From Bacteroidota bacterium (GTDB lineage Bacteria > Bacteroidota > Bacteroidia > Sphingobacteriales > Sphingobacteriaceae): 64,000 nucleotides of DNA. The notes under the pieces are model-generated. The model saw only the letters and a program-made list of their open reading frames with translations, did not search any database and had not been told where the DNA came from. Position 1 is the first letter of the stretch. The number at the start of each line of letters is the position of its first letter. The DNA is taken from positions 1-64,000 of the forward strand of contig JAMFRP010000041.1 in the NCBI GenBank assembly GCA_026224775.1, given 5' to 3'. Shown in pieces: positions 1 through 8,566 of this stretch. The translations under genes and the position numbers were made by a program.

Positions 1-2
1 GG

Positions 3-320
3 TATGTATTTTCGGCAATTGGTTTTTACCCGGTATGCCCGGTTAGTACGCAATATGTATTAGGTGCACCTTTGTTTAAAAAAATAACAGTTAATTTGGA
101 GAATGGTAAAAAGATTATCATCAACTCACCAAAAAACAGCGTAGATAATAAATACGTTAATAACATGACCTATAATGGTAAGCCTTATGACTTAAATTGG
201 GTTAGTCATCTGGCTTTAATGCAGGGAGCTGTTATTAATATGGACATGACAGCTAAGCCAAATAAACAAAGAGGCATAAAAGCAGCGGATGTTCCTTATT
301 CTTTATCAAATGAAAAATAA
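3..320 (+). CDS. GH92 alpha-1,2-mannosidase, C-terminal fragment
   Basis: This is the last ~105 residues of a gene that begins before the window. Read from base 3, the frame opens with YVFSAIGFYPVCPVSTQYVLG and ends in a MTYNGKPYDLNWVSHLALMQ-type segment. These match the conserved C-terminus of family GH92 exo-alpha-mannosidases (a G-F-Y-P-x-C-P motif, then the NGK-Y and SH-x-x-x-x-G elements). GH92 enzymes are calcium-dependent, usually exported, and trim alpha-mannosides from glycoproteins. The catalytic region lies upstream, so activity cannot be judged. A TTG codon at 72 is internal, not a start. A strong hairpin follows the stop. Confidence 0.85.
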   Translation, partial: YVFSAIGFYPVCPVSTQYVLGAPLFKKITVNLENGKKIIINSPKNSVDNKYVNNMTYNGKPYDLNWVSHLALMQGAVINMDMTAKPNKQRGIKAADVPYSLSNEK

Positions 321-350
321 AAAGAAATATATAAAATCATTAATAAACAA

Positions 351-380
351 AAAAAGCTTGCTGATTCAGCAAGCTTTTTT
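351..380. terminator. Bidirectional intrinsic terminator
   Basis: An 11-bp stem (AAGCTTGCTGA with its complement) has a very short loop, an A-run on the left and a T-run on the right. It sits between the convergent GH92 gene and the sterol-desaturase gene and can serve both strands. Confidence 0.85.
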
Positions 381-400
381 TGTTTAGCAGATATTATAAG

Positions 401-1360
401 TTAATTATAAACAGGATTTACCTCTGATGGTGCTAATTGTATCTCGGGTATTCTGCTTGCTTTTTCAGCCGGTTCTTCTTTATCAATATCAATCCGTACA
501 ACTGGCCCATCTGCAGCAAGTTCGCTACCGGGTACTTTTGATTTAAATATAGGCCAAAGCAATTGCGCATACCATTGATCGCCTTCGTAATGAGAGATGC
601 CGTAAGCTTTTGGATATTGGCGTGAGATTAATGCAGTACCGAAGGTAATATCCCATAAGAAAAACATATTGCCAAAATTGCCTTTATAATAGCCTACGCC
701 ATCATCAGTAGTTGCCGCGTGATGGGCATGATGTGTAGCCGGAGTTGATATTAAACGCTCCAGCACCCAGGCAATTGGATGTAATACTTTGTATTTGTAG
801 AAAGGTTTATCCCACGGAATACTAGAGTGGGCAAGCGTAGTAATAGTTGATTTAATAACCCTTACCGCGATAGCAGGTATACCCAAACCAAGGTAAACTA
901 ACGCCGCTGTTAAATACGTCTGCGAAAAAAAGAGCGTATAAATAAGATTTTGACGGCTTGCCATTGCCATACCCATATAGTTAGCGGAGTGATGGGTACG
1001 GTGAAAACGCCATAACCAAGGGATTTCATGATGCAGGCGGTGGTACCAGTATTGGGTTAAATCGTCGGCAACAGCAATAATGGCGAAACCCCATAAAAAT
1101 GGTACCCAGCCAAATACATTTTTAAACCCGGGTAAAGCATACGGTAAAAATTGCAGCGCGTAGTAAGCGAAAGCAGGTCGTATAACCAGCCGTGGCAGGG
1201 TAAAGCAGGTAATATCTACCCATCTTTCGTTTTTAGGCCACTTCCTTTTATATAATCCGAATGAAAATTCGAGTACTCCGATAAAAAACACCAGGAATGG
1301 AAATCCAAAACCATTCAGATTATCCACTATTTTTTTGATGAACTCAATCGTTGCTTCCAT
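401..1360 (-). CDS. Sterol desaturase / fatty acid hydroxylase family membrane protein (copy 1)
   Basis: 319 residues with several hydrophobic segments and the histidine clusters of the di-iron fatty-acid-hydroxylase superfamily: HRLHH near residue 108, HRTHHS near 121 and HHAHH near 213. Members hydroxylate or desaturate lipid substrates in membranes; the substrate here is unknown. It is the last gene of a minus-strand operon SusC, SusD, two tiny membrane proteins, this enzyme, and its start overlaps the 66-residue gene by 17 bases. A close paralog lies at 32950-33921 next to sulfatases, and both loci share the same leader and UTR. This suggests a sulfur-related lipid or sterol substrate (inference). 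Confidence 0.85.
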   Translation of the reverse strand: MEATIEFIKKIVDNLNGFGFPFLVFFIGVLEFSFGLYKRKWPKNERWVDITCFTLPRLVIRPAFAYYALQFLPYALPGFKNVFGWVPFLWGFAIIAVADDLTQYWYHRLHHEIPWLWRFHRTHHSANYMGMAMASRQNLIYTLFFSQTYLTAALVYLGLGIPAIAVRVIKSTITTLAHSSIPWDKPFYKYKVLHPIAWVLERLISTPATHHAHHAATTDDGVGYYKGNFGNMFFLWDITFGTALISRQYPKAYGISHYEGDQWYAQLLWPIFKSKVPGSELAADGPVVRIDIDKEEPAEKASRIPEIQLAPSEVNPVYN

Positions 1361-1544
1361 TGTTTAAATTGATTTTGTTGGTTACTGATTTTGTGTTAGC
1401 TGCTTTTTGGGTTTTCTTTTCCCATGGTCTTTGGCCGGTTATGGTAAATGTTAAAAACATTAATGCAATCGGCAGCAGATAGATAAATAGGCTCAAAGCC
1501 ACGTTTCTTACTATCCGTTCTTTAGTAGCTTGTTCAATTTTCAT
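1344..1544 (-). CDS. Small single-pass membrane protein, 66 aa
   Basis: A hypothetical protein with a charged N-terminus, one hydrophobic helix (about residues 14-35, VALSLFIYLLPIALMFLTF), and a polar Lys/Asn-rich tail. Its start overlaps the stop of the 59-aa gene before it, and its end overlaps the start of the desaturase. Such overlaps point to translational coupling and argue that it is real. It may be an accessory or electron-transfer partner of the desaturase, but no cofactor motif is visible. Function unknown. Confidence 0.6.
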   Translation of the reverse strand: MKIEQATKERIVRNVALSLFIYLLPIALMFLTFTITGQRPWEKKTQKAANTKSVTNKINLNNGSND

Positions 1545-1713
1545 GGTTATTAGTTTTATTAGTTTTTGAAATTTGTTGCTGTGGCTTTGGATCGCCGCCT
1601 AACGCTTTTTGTGTGACCCATAGGCCACCCGCGATAATGATAAAAGGCACCAGGGTGATAATAATACCAACCAGGATTTTTTTGCCTAAAATGGATACAT
1701 CTGATAGTGTCAT
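1534..1713 (-). CDS. Small single-pass membrane protein, 59 aa
   Basis: It begins MTLSDVSILGKKILVGIII, continues as one hydrophobic helix (about residues 13-31) and ends in a Gln/Lys/Asn-rich tail. It starts 28 bases after the SusD stop, and its TGA lies inside the first codons of the 66-aa gene (ATGAAAATTGA arrangement), so the two look coupled. Both small proteins have the same plan: short N-terminus, one helix, polar cytoplasmic-type tail. They could form a pair in the membrane. No family recognised. Confidence 0.6.
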   Translation of the reverse strand: MTLSDVSILGKKILVGIIITLVPFIIIAGGLWVTQKALGGDPKPQQQISKTNKTNNHEN

Positions 1714-1741
1714 ATATAAATTAGTTTTAATGGTTTATGAT

Positions 1742-3226
1742 TTAGTTATAGCCGGGATTTTGTTTCAACTTAGAATTTTGTTGTATTTCTACCAGTGGAA
1801 TTGGGAACAAAGTATTTTTTGAAGTAGCTGCTGATTTTGCAGAAATTTTATGCAAGGCATCAACCAATACAGTACCGCCCTGGCGCACCAGGTCGAACCA
1901 GCGGTGGCCTTCTTGTATAAACTCTTTTCTTCTTTCAAGAAAGATCGAATCCCTAAAATCAGATTGGTTTAATCCTGGCGTTAAGTTGGCTATTTGGGCA
2001 CGTGTCCGTACTTGGTTTATCGCGTTATAAGCATCGCTGGTTGGTCCACCATTTATTTCATTTAAGGCCTCTGCTTTCATTAGCAATACATCCGCATAGC
2101 GCAAAACAGGGTAGTTAATACCGCTAAGGGATTGTGATGATAAAGGAGATAGGCTATAATCAACAAACTTGTTTAAGTATGGGGTGTATGCGTTATTAAA
2201 TACTACATTTTGCCCTGTAGCGGCATTATAAACGGTATTGTAAAAAGTAACGGCCCTGCGGGTATCATTAGCACTAAATAATTTATATAAGCTACTATCT
2301 ACAGGTATATCAATAGGGAAGGTACCGGTATTGAATGAGGTGAAACTCTCACTTAGGTATTGTGTGCTGTTTGCTTCGCCTAAATTGGTTTCAAACTGTA
2401 CCGAAAAGATGTGTTCAACACCATTCTTGGTCGCTTTTTGAAAAGCATCATAATAATTAGTGAATAAGGCATAGCCATATCCACCGTTTATAACCAGATT
2501 CAGTTGGGTAAGGGCATCCGGCCAATCCTGTTGTGTTAAGTATACCTTAGCTAATAAAGTGTGCGCGGCACCCGAGGTTGCACGGCCTAAATCGGTAGTA
2601 CTATATGATTTTGGCAGATTGGTAGCGTCTTCTAAATCGGCAATAATCTGCGAGTAAACCTGAGCAGCAGGCGTGCGTGCGATTAATAAATTATCAATAT
2701 TGGTACTGTTAGGGTTGTGTAATACTAAAGGCACATCGCCATACAGACGTACAAGATCAAAATATAGTAAGGCCCTGATAAATTTAGATTCTCTCACTAA
2801 ACGCGCACGTAAAGTAGTGTCCATTTGTATTGTCGGCACATTATCTATAGCGATATTGGCGCGGTTAATGCCATAATATAATTGCTGCCAAACCTTTTGT
2901 ATACGACTGTTTGATGATATATAAGTTTCAGTCCCCAATGCTCTTACATCGGGGTTGGTATTACTTGGGCTATATAACTGGTTATCGCTGGCATTTTCAA
3001 CCAACAGGTTTAATTGTCTGCCGTATAGCGGAAAGTCGCCTGCGGGATCGCTGTTTAGTGTGCTGTAAACAGCATTTACAGCCGATGTAGCGTCGGAGGT
3101 TGTTTGGTAAAATTGAGAGGATACGATTACCGATTTAGGGTCCTCCGATAACTTATTGCAGGATGTTAGCCCAACGACTACACCTGCCAGTAATAATATA
3201 ATTTTATATGATGATATATTTTTCAT
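1742..3226 (-). CDS. SusD/RagB-family outer-membrane lipoprotein
   Basis: 494 residues with a lipoprotein signal ending in GLTSC (Cys at residue 23), then the SusD fold: an N-terminal SusD-like region (about 24-220) and a C-terminal RagB/SusD region including the R-x-x-E-F-x-x-E-G-x-R-W-x-D-L motif (RRKEFIQEGHRWFDLVRQGG). SusD proteins sit on the cell surface as the lid of the SusC channel and bind the substrate. It lies 21 bases after SusC in the same operon. No glycoside hydrolase is in this operon; the only enzyme is a sterol-desaturase-type protein, so the ligand may not be a simple glycan (inference). Confidence 0.92.
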   Translation of the reverse strand: MKNISSYKIILLLAGVVVGLTSCNKLSEDPKSVIVSSQFYQTTSDATSAVNAVYSTLNSDPAGDFPLYGRQLNLLVENASDNQLYSPSNTNPDVRALGTETYISSNSRIQKVWQQLYYGINRANIAIDNVPTIQMDTTLRARLVRESKFIRALLYFDLVRLYGDVPLVLHNPNSTNIDNLLIARTPAAQVYSQIIADLEDATNLPKSYSTTDLGRATSGAAHTLLAKVYLTQQDWPDALTQLNLVINGGYGYALFTNYYDAFQKATKNGVEHIFSVQFETNLGEANSTQYLSESFTSFNTGTFPIDIPVDSSLYKLFSANDTRRAVTFYNTVYNAATGQNVVFNNAYTPYLNKFVDYSLSPLSSQSLSGINYPVLRYADVLLMKAEALNEINGGPTSDAYNAINQVRTRAQIANLTPGLNQSDFRDSIFLERRKEFIQEGHRWFDLVRQGGTVLVDALHKISAKSAATSKNTLFPIPLVEIQQNSKLKQNPGYN

Positions 3227-3247
3227 TTTGTTGTGTTATGGATTTAA

Positions 3248-6200
3248 TTAAAAAGTGACGTCGACTCCTGCTAAAAATGTGCGCACAGCAGGGTAGGTGC
3301 CATAGTCAATTCCCTGTTTGGTGTTGTCATTGTCGTAAAAGTTTACTTCCGGATCTAACCCGCTGTATTTGGTTATGGTTAACAGGTTTTGGCCCGATAC
3401 ATAAATCCTTAATTTTTTAGCGCCAATTTTTGAAGCAAGGTTATTGGTAAATGTGTAGCCTAATGATGCATTTTTAAGTTTTAAATATGATCCATTTTCT
3501 ACATAGCGGTCGGTTACCTGCGGTACCGGCGAATCAGTAGCGCGTGCAACTGTGCCATTTGGATTTGACGGGCTCCATCTGTTTAATAAAGTGGCTGATG
3601 CATTTTGGGTAAGTGTTGGGCGCTCTAAAGTTTGCTGCAACAGGTTAAATATTTTATTGCCATATGATCCCTGGAAGAATACTGAAAGATCAAATTGGTT
3701 GTAACTAAACGTGTTGGTAATGCTACCTGTAAACTTAGGCTGGGCGCTGCCAAGACTGTGTTTATCGGCTGTGGTTATTTGTCCGTCTTTGTTGTAATCA
3801 ACATATTTGGTATCACCTACTTTTTGCGGTACACCATTCAAAAGTGGTACGCCTTTAGCAATATCAGCAGCGGTTAACAATCCCTGGGTTGAGTATCCCC
3901 AAAATGTACCAACCGGTAAACCAACCTGTACAATTACCGGTGATACCTGCCCTGTTGGTGCTACCGGGAAATAACTGCTAACACCTGGGCCCAGGCTTAA
4001 TACCTTGTTACGGTTTTCGGCAAACTCTATATTAGTTTTCCATGAAAAATGATCCGTTTTTACGTTATCAGTGTTAATACCCAGCTCAATACCTTTATTT
4101 TCAACACTACCCACGTTTTCTAACTCACTTGCATAGCCTGAGTATAAAGGCAATGGCACGTTAAGCAACAGATCGCTGGTTTTTTTATAATAAGCATCGA
4201 ACGTAAGGTTAACCCGGTTATTGAACAAACCAAGATCAAGACCTGCATCATATTGCGTAGTAGTTTCCCATTTAAGGTTGGGGTTATCTATTTGTACTGG
4301 CGATATACCGGTTACCAACTTGCTGCCAAAATAATAATTGGTTGGTGCCAATGCGGCTAATGAGCTATATGGCGGTACTTCTGAATTACCGGTTTGCCCC
4401 GCACTTACTCTTAGTTTTAAACTGCTGATGTCTTGCGCCAGTGGTTTAAAAAAGTCGTTCTTATCAATATTCCATGAAAAGCCTGCTGATGGGAAATAGC
4501 CCCATTTATTGTTAGCCCCTAACTTAGATGAACCATCCGCACGTGCAGAAACGGTTAGGTTATAAATATGCAGATAAGAGTAATTCACCCTCGCCAAATA
4601 AGAATCCAAAGCCTGGCTGGCGAAGCTTGATGTTGGCAAGTTGGCCACACCTGCATAAGAAAGATTATTGTAAGAGGTTAAATCATTCGGGAACTTTTGA
4701 GCAGATGCTGTTGATGATGAAAAGCGAGTATATTGAGTGGTATAACCCGCCAGTATGTTTAAAAAGTTGGTGTTGTTAAAGGCATGGTCATAAGTAAGCG
4801 TGTTCTCATTCAACCAGCTTAACTCATTACCATTCCCTATTGACGCGTAACCTTGGTCGGCATATCCACCGGATGTATTCGATGGCGCATAATAATCCTG
4901 AACGGTATTTAATATATCAACTCCGGCGGTTACTTTTAAAGTTAGGTCGGTTAATATCTTATATTCACCGGCAACATTACCTAATATACGTGTTAATGTG
5001 GTAGTGTTAGTTGTGGCGGTTATGTCCTGTAATGGATTGGTTGGTGTGGCAATATAGGGGCTATTAGTATAATAGCTACCATCTGGATTTGTTATTGGAG
5101 ATGTGGGTGGGGTTAGCAATAAAGTTGCAAATGCATTGCTAAAGTTGATGCTGTTGTACGCGCTGCCTACAAGCTTGTTTTCTATCGATTGGCTGCCGAA
5201 TACGTTAGTTGATATTTTAAACTTGTCGGTTACATTTTTTTCATAATTAACCCGTGCAGAATACCTTTTGAACCCGGTATTTAAAATAGTACCTTGTTGA
5301 TCGAAATAATTACCCGATATCAGGTAACGGGATTTTTCATCACCGCCAGATATGGATAGCTCTCCATTATATTCAGGTGCATTCCTAAGCGCGGCATTTT
5401 GCCAGTTTGAACCCGTTCCTAAAGCAGCTAATTGTGCAGAGGTATAAGTTGGTGCAACACCATCGCTTAAGTTTATATCATTTACTAATGATCCCCATTG
5501 TGTGGCATTTAACAGGTCAAGTTTTTTAGCGATGGTCTGATCGCCAAAATAGCTGCTGAAGTTAACATTGTTGGTGCCTTTTTTTCCTTTTTTGGTGGTG
5601 ATGATAACCACACCATTGGCACCATGCGAACCGTAAATAGCAGTTGCCGAAGCATCTTTTAATACTTCTATGGATTCAATATCACTCGGGTTGATGGTAG
5701 ATAACGCATTAACACTGGTTCCGTTTGAGCCTACGTTCGCATAGTCGTTATCATTATAAATAATAAAACCGTCTATCACATAGAGCGGGGCATTGCCAAA
5801 AGATATAGAGTTACCACCACGCACCCTAATGGTAGCGCTACTACCCGGCTGACCGGAATTTTGTGTAACCGCTACGCCGGATACTGCTCCCTGTAGCAAA
5901 TTATCAAATGACGCGGCAGGTTGATTTAAGATGTTTTTGGGTACAGACCCGATAGCGCCTGTTAAATCACTTTTTTTCTGTGTACCATAACCTACTACAA
6001 CCACATCGTTCAATTGGGCAATGTTTTCGGCAAGTTGTATGTTAACCGGGCTGCCATCGGCAACAACTTCTTTTGTTTTATAACCAATAAAGCTTACTAC
6101 TAAAGTGTAAGGTAACTTTTGGCCGGTAACAAATATAAAGTGACCATTTGAACCTGTAGTTACCTCATGGGTTACGTTTTTTATACGTAGGGTAACACCT

Positions 6201-6364
6201 GCAATTGGTTGCCGGGTAACGCTATCAACCACGGTACCTTCAATCCTGGAGTTAATAACAGGTACATCTTTTTGCTGCGCAAAGGCTGAGAAGGGTATAA
6301 TTAAGAATAAAAGAGCTTTTAAAAACTTATTTAGTACGTGTTTTGCATGGATATATATTTCCAT
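3248..6364 (-). CDS. SusC/RagA-family TonB-dependent outer-membrane transporter
   Basis: 1038 residues: signal peptide (1-29, cut after FAQ), a carboxypeptidase-regulatory-like domain (about 40-115), a plug domain opening with DVVVVGYGTQKK (about 120-240, including the SIEVLKDASATAIYG element), and a beta-barrel ending in an aromatic residue (VDVTF). It works with the SusD encoded just downstream to import an unknown ligand with TonB energy. The start MEIYIHAK is supported by the duplicated UTR at 32.7 kb, where a decayed copy starts MEIYIHTK. The upstream region carries a poly-Cys leader and a structured UTR, so control is probably by attenuation and/or an antisense RNA rather than by an anti-sigma factor. 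Confidence 0.95.
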   Translation of the reverse strand: MEIYIHAKHVLNKFLKALLFLIIPFSAFAQQKDVPVINSRIEGTVVDSVTRQPIAGVTLRIKNVTHEVTTGSNGHFIFVTGQKLPYTLVVSFIGYKTKEVVADGSPVNIQLAENIAQLNDVVVVGYGTQKKSDLTGAIGSVPKNILNQPAASFDNLLQGAVSGVAVTQNSGQPGSSATIRVRGGNSISFGNAPLYVIDGFIIYNDNDYANVGSNGTSVNALSTINPSDIESIEVLKDASATAIYGSHGANGVVIITTKKGKKGTNNVNFSSYFGDQTIAKKLDLLNATQWGSLVNDINLSDGVAPTYTSAQLAALGTGSNWQNAALRNAPEYNGELSISGGDEKSRYLISGNYFDQQGTILNTGFKRYSARVNYEKNVTDKFKISTNVFGSQSIENKLVGSAYNSINFSNAFATLLLTPPTSPITNPDGSYYTNSPYIATPTNPLQDITATTNTTTLTRILGNVAGEYKILTDLTLKVTAGVDILNTVQDYYAPSNTSGGYADQGYASIGNGNELSWLNENTLTYDHAFNNTNFLNILAGYTTQYTRFSSSTASAQKFPNDLTSYNNLSYAGVANLPTSSFASQALDSYLARVNYSYLHIYNLTVSARADGSSKLGANNKWGYFPSAGFSWNIDKNDFFKPLAQDISSLKLRVSAGQTGNSEVPPYSSLAALAPTNYYFGSKLVTGISPVQIDNPNLKWETTTQYDAGLDLGLFNNRVNLTFDAYYKKTSDLLLNVPLPLYSGYASELENVGSVENKGIELGINTDNVKTDHFSWKTNIEFAENRNKVLSLGPGVSSYFPVAPTGQVSPVIVQVGLPVGTFWGYSTQGLLTAADIAKGVPLLNGVPQKVGDTKYVDYNKDGQITTADKHSLGSAQPKFTGSITNTFSYNQFDLSVFFQGSYGNKIFNLLQQTLERPTLTQNASATLLNRWSPSNPNGTVARATDSPVPQVTDRYVENGSYLKLKNASLGYTFTNNLASKIGAKKLRIYVSGQNLLTITKYSGLDPEVNFYDNDNTKQGIDYGTYPAVRTFLAGVDVTF

Positions 6365-6490
6365 ATATTTAAATGTTTTATGTTAATGATTCAATTCGTT
6401 CGTAAAACTTTGATGATCAGTGTGTGATTCGCAGTCGTTGCTGATCCATCATGTAATTAACCGGCAAGGCTTCCTTGCCGGTTTGTTTTT
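6361..6490 (-). repeat. Duplicated structured 5' UTR, copy 1
   Basis: About 130 bp immediately upstream of the SusC start are almost identical to 32648-32780. Differences fall mostly between the stems. Contents in the mRNA sense: a 9-bp GC-rich hairpin (CCGGCAAGG arm), then a second stem built from GATGGATCAG and CTGATCATC, then the SusC start. Conservation of noncoding sequence at this level next to diverged coding sequence suggests function or recent gene conversion. Confidence 0.85.
6412..6490 (+). ncRNA. Candidate antisense small RNA to the SusC 5' UTR (copy 1)
   Basis: On the strand opposite SusC, the duplicated UTR reads as a compact sRNA: a promoter-like AAACTTTG (6405-6412, one base from TAnnTTTG), a 5' stem GATGATCAG/CTGATCCATC with a ~20-nt loop (6421-6440), a short linker, and a perfect 9-bp CCGGCAAGG hairpin followed by TTTGTTTTT. 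In the mRNA direction the same hairpin has no T-tract, so as a terminator it fits only the antisense strand. Antisense RNAs at SusC starts are known in Bacteroides (DonS type); homology to those is not claimed. The 5' end is estimated. Confidence 0.45.
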
Positions 6491-6618
6491 ATAGGTATAA
6501 ATTTAAAGGGCCATTTGTATTTTTTTTAATTGTAAGGGATATAAATCGCACATGACATTGCCTATGCAAATCGCACTCATGTAACAATCAATAAATTTCA
6601 AGGTGAAGGTTGGTTGTT

Positions 6619-6711
6619 TTAGCAACAACAACACGCACAACACATTCGCTGTACCGGGGCGGTACTTAAAGCGGTTAATGTATTCATGTGAAAATGTAAA
6701 AAAGCTTTCAT
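6619..6711 (-). CDS. Poly-cysteine leader peptide upstream of SusC operon
   Basis: A 30-residue ORF, start MKAFLHFHM and end QRMCCACCCC, stop TAA. The first codons and the bases before them (AACAAACGCA before ATG) match the leader at 32446-32520, whose end is CCICCC. Both lie at the same place: just after a TATATTTG promoter and before the duplicated UTR. Six Cys in the last seven codons would make translation sensitive to Cys-tRNA supply, as in the poly-Cys leaders known from mycobacteria (a different lineage). I infer control of the SusC operon by cysteine limitation. An in-frame extension upstream to 6873 would cross the promoter and is rejected. Confidence 0.7.
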   Translation of the reverse strand: MKAFLHFHMNTLTALSTAPVQRMCCACCCC

Positions 6712-6729
6712 TGCGTTTGTTCTACGCAG

Positions 6730-6771
6730 CAAATATATAAAATAATTTATATATACTACTAAATATGTAGA
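6730..6771 (-). promoter_or_regulatory. Promoter and palindromic operator of the leader-SusC operon
   Basis: In the minus sense: an imperfect palindrome TCTACATATTTAGTAGT, then 18 bases, then a TATATTTG -7 box, and the leader ATG about 18 bases further on. The palindrome is the same type as TCTACTAAATTTGTAGA at 30321, also just upstream of a TAnnTTTG box and a Cys-rich mini-ORF. A shared regulator is likely; its identity is unknown. Confidence 0.55.
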
Positions 6772-6847
6772 TTTTATAGAATATTTAATGTGCAAAGTTG
6801 AAATAGCGTGTAAAATCAAGCTAACAACAAAAGCCAATCGTTGTTGC

Positions 6848-6877
6848 GGGGATTGCCACGCTATAGCTCGCAATAAC
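6848..6877. repeat. Half REP-like element
   Basis: One arm similar to the 28-bp arms of the inverted repeat at 40191-40276 (GGATTGCCACGC core), with mismatches in the middle. It lies in the divergent spacer between the leader peptide and GH51 gene. Confidence 0.6.
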
Positions 6878-6974
6878 GATATTGAAAAATAGCTACTTTA
6901 AAATGAAAAATCATTTAATAATTGTTTTATATACAATTATAATTTATACTTTTACCTTGCAAGCCAATTGTAAT

Positions 6975-8522
6975 ATGAAACCAAAATTATACCTGTTATC
7001 ACTATTGTTGATATTTTCCTGTATTAAATCACAGGCCCAAACAAACGTTAGCGTAAACTTTCCTGCCGATTCAGGATCAGTTAGAATAAGTAAATACATC
7101 TATAGCCATTTTGCCGAGCATTTAGGCCGGGGAGTATATGATGGCTTTTATGTTGGCGATACCTCTAAAATACCCAATACCCATGGCGTTAGGAATGATG
7201 TTATCGCGGCATTAAAAAAAATGAAGATCCCGGCACTTAGATGGCCCGGTGGCTGTTTTGCCGACACTTATCATTGGAAAGACGGCGTTGGCCCTAAAGA
7301 TAAAAGGCCTTCCATTGTAAACCGTTGGTGGGGTGGTACTGTTGAAGACAATAGTTTTGGCACTAACGAGTTTTTAGATATGTGCGAGCTGCTGGGTGCA
7401 GATCCTTACATCTCCGGCAATGTAGGCAGCGGTACTGTTCAGGAACTATCCGACTGGGTTTCTTATGTAAGTTCTGATAATAAAAATCCGATGTCGGACC
7501 TACGCCGTGCCAATGGACGCGATAAACCATGGAACGTAAAATTTTGGGGTATAGGCAACGAGGCCTGGGGCTGCGGAGGCAATATGGCGCCTGATTATTA
7601 CGCAAACGAATTCAGGAAATACTCCACATTTATGCCGGGTTCTGACAATACCACCAAAATTTACCGGATCGCTTCCGGAGCAAATGCTGATGATTATAAC
7701 TGGACCGAAACCCTTATGAAACAGATCCCGCTAAACCTGATTGAAGGGATCGCGCTGCACTATTATGCTGTTATTGATTGGGATCACAAAAGTTCGGCAA
7801 CCAAATTCAACGAACAACAATATTTCACCACCATGAAGCGCGCCTTGTTTATGGATAGTCTGATCACCAAACATTCCCGTATTTTGGATAAGTATGATCC
7901 AAAGAAAAAAGTCGGCTTGGTAGTAGATGAGTGGGGTGGTTGGTACGACGTAGAGCCGGGCACTAATCCGGGTTTTCTGTTTCAGCAAAACAGCATGCGC
8001 GATGCCATGCTCGCGGGTGTGACACTAAATATATTTAACAACCATTGCGATAGGGTGCGTATGGCCAACCTTGCGCAATGCATTAATGTATTGCAGGCGG
8101 TTATCCTCACCAGTGGCAATAAGTTAATACTTACGCCAACCTATTATGTAATGGAAATGTATAACGTGCATCAGGACGCTACCTTATTGCCCATAACCAT
8201 TAACAGCGATGATTATGTGTTAGGCAATGAAAAATTATCGGCTATTTCTGTATCTGCCTCAAAAGATAAAAATGGCGTGGTCCATATATCACTTGTGAAT
8301 ATTGATCCTGATCATGTGCATAAAATAAAGCTTAACCTTAACGGCAAAAAATTTGCTGCCGTTACCGGAGAAATACTTGCCTCAGCCAAAGTGCAGGATT
8401 ATAATTCCTTCGATAATCCCGAAAAAATAAAGACTGTAACCTTTAACGGAGCAGCTTTAAAAGGCGATGACATAAATGTGAGCTTGCCGGGTGCATCAGT
8501 AGTAGTACTTACGTTAAATTGA
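6975..8522 (+). CDS. GH51 alpha-L-arabinofuranosidase
   Basis: 515 residues from the chosen ATG, which begins a clean signal peptide (MKPKLYLLSLLLIFSC, cut after SQAQ). An in-frame ATG at 6882 would add 31 residues that include a promoter-like stretch. The catalytic TIM barrel shows RWPGGCFADTYHW (residues 89-101), the acid/base Glu196 in GIGNEAWG and the nucleophile Glu319 in VVDEWGGW, then a C-terminal beta domain. Such enzymes release arabinofuranose from arabinan or arabinoxylan; an exported form fits a periplasmic role. The next gene is an exported polysaccharide deacetylase 44 bases downstream, probably cotranscribed. Confidence 0.93.
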   Translation: MKPKLYLLSLLLIFSCIKSQAQTNVSVNFPADSGSVRISKYIYSHFAEHLGRGVYDGFYVGDTSKIPNTHGVRNDVIAALKKMKIPALRWPGGCFADTYHWKDGVGPKDKRPSIVNRWWGGTVEDNSFGTNEFLDMCELLGADPYISGNVGSGTVQELSDWVSYVSSDNKNPMSDLRRANGRDKPWNVKFWGIGNEAWGCGGNMAPDYYANEFRKYSTFMPGSDNTTKIYRIASGANADDYNWTETLMKQIPLNLIEGIALHYYAVIDWDHKSSATKFNEQQYFTTMKRALFMDSLITKHSRILDKYDPKKKVGLVVDEWGGWYDVEPGTNPGFLFQQNSMRDAMLAGVTLNIFNNHCDRVRMANLAQCINVLQAVILTSGNKLILTPTYYVMEMYNVHQDATLLPITINSDDYVLGNEKLSAISVSASKDKNGVVHISLVNIDPDHVHKIKLNLNGKKFAAVTGEILASAKVQDYNSFDNPEKIKTVTFNGAALKGDDINVSLPGASVVVLTLN

Positions 8523-8566
8523 TGGTTGTTATCTGATTTTAGCTAATTTCGATCATTTATAAAAAG

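Noticed and set aside
6461..6480. GC hairpin as a transcription attenuator for the SusC mRNA
   Set aside because: In the mRNA direction neither copy has a T-tract after the hairpin. A Rho-dependent or translational mechanism is still possible.
6619..6873. 84-residue minus-strand frame around the first poly-Cys leader
   Set aside because: The extra N-terminal part crosses the promoter and operator; only the last 30 codons match the second leader.
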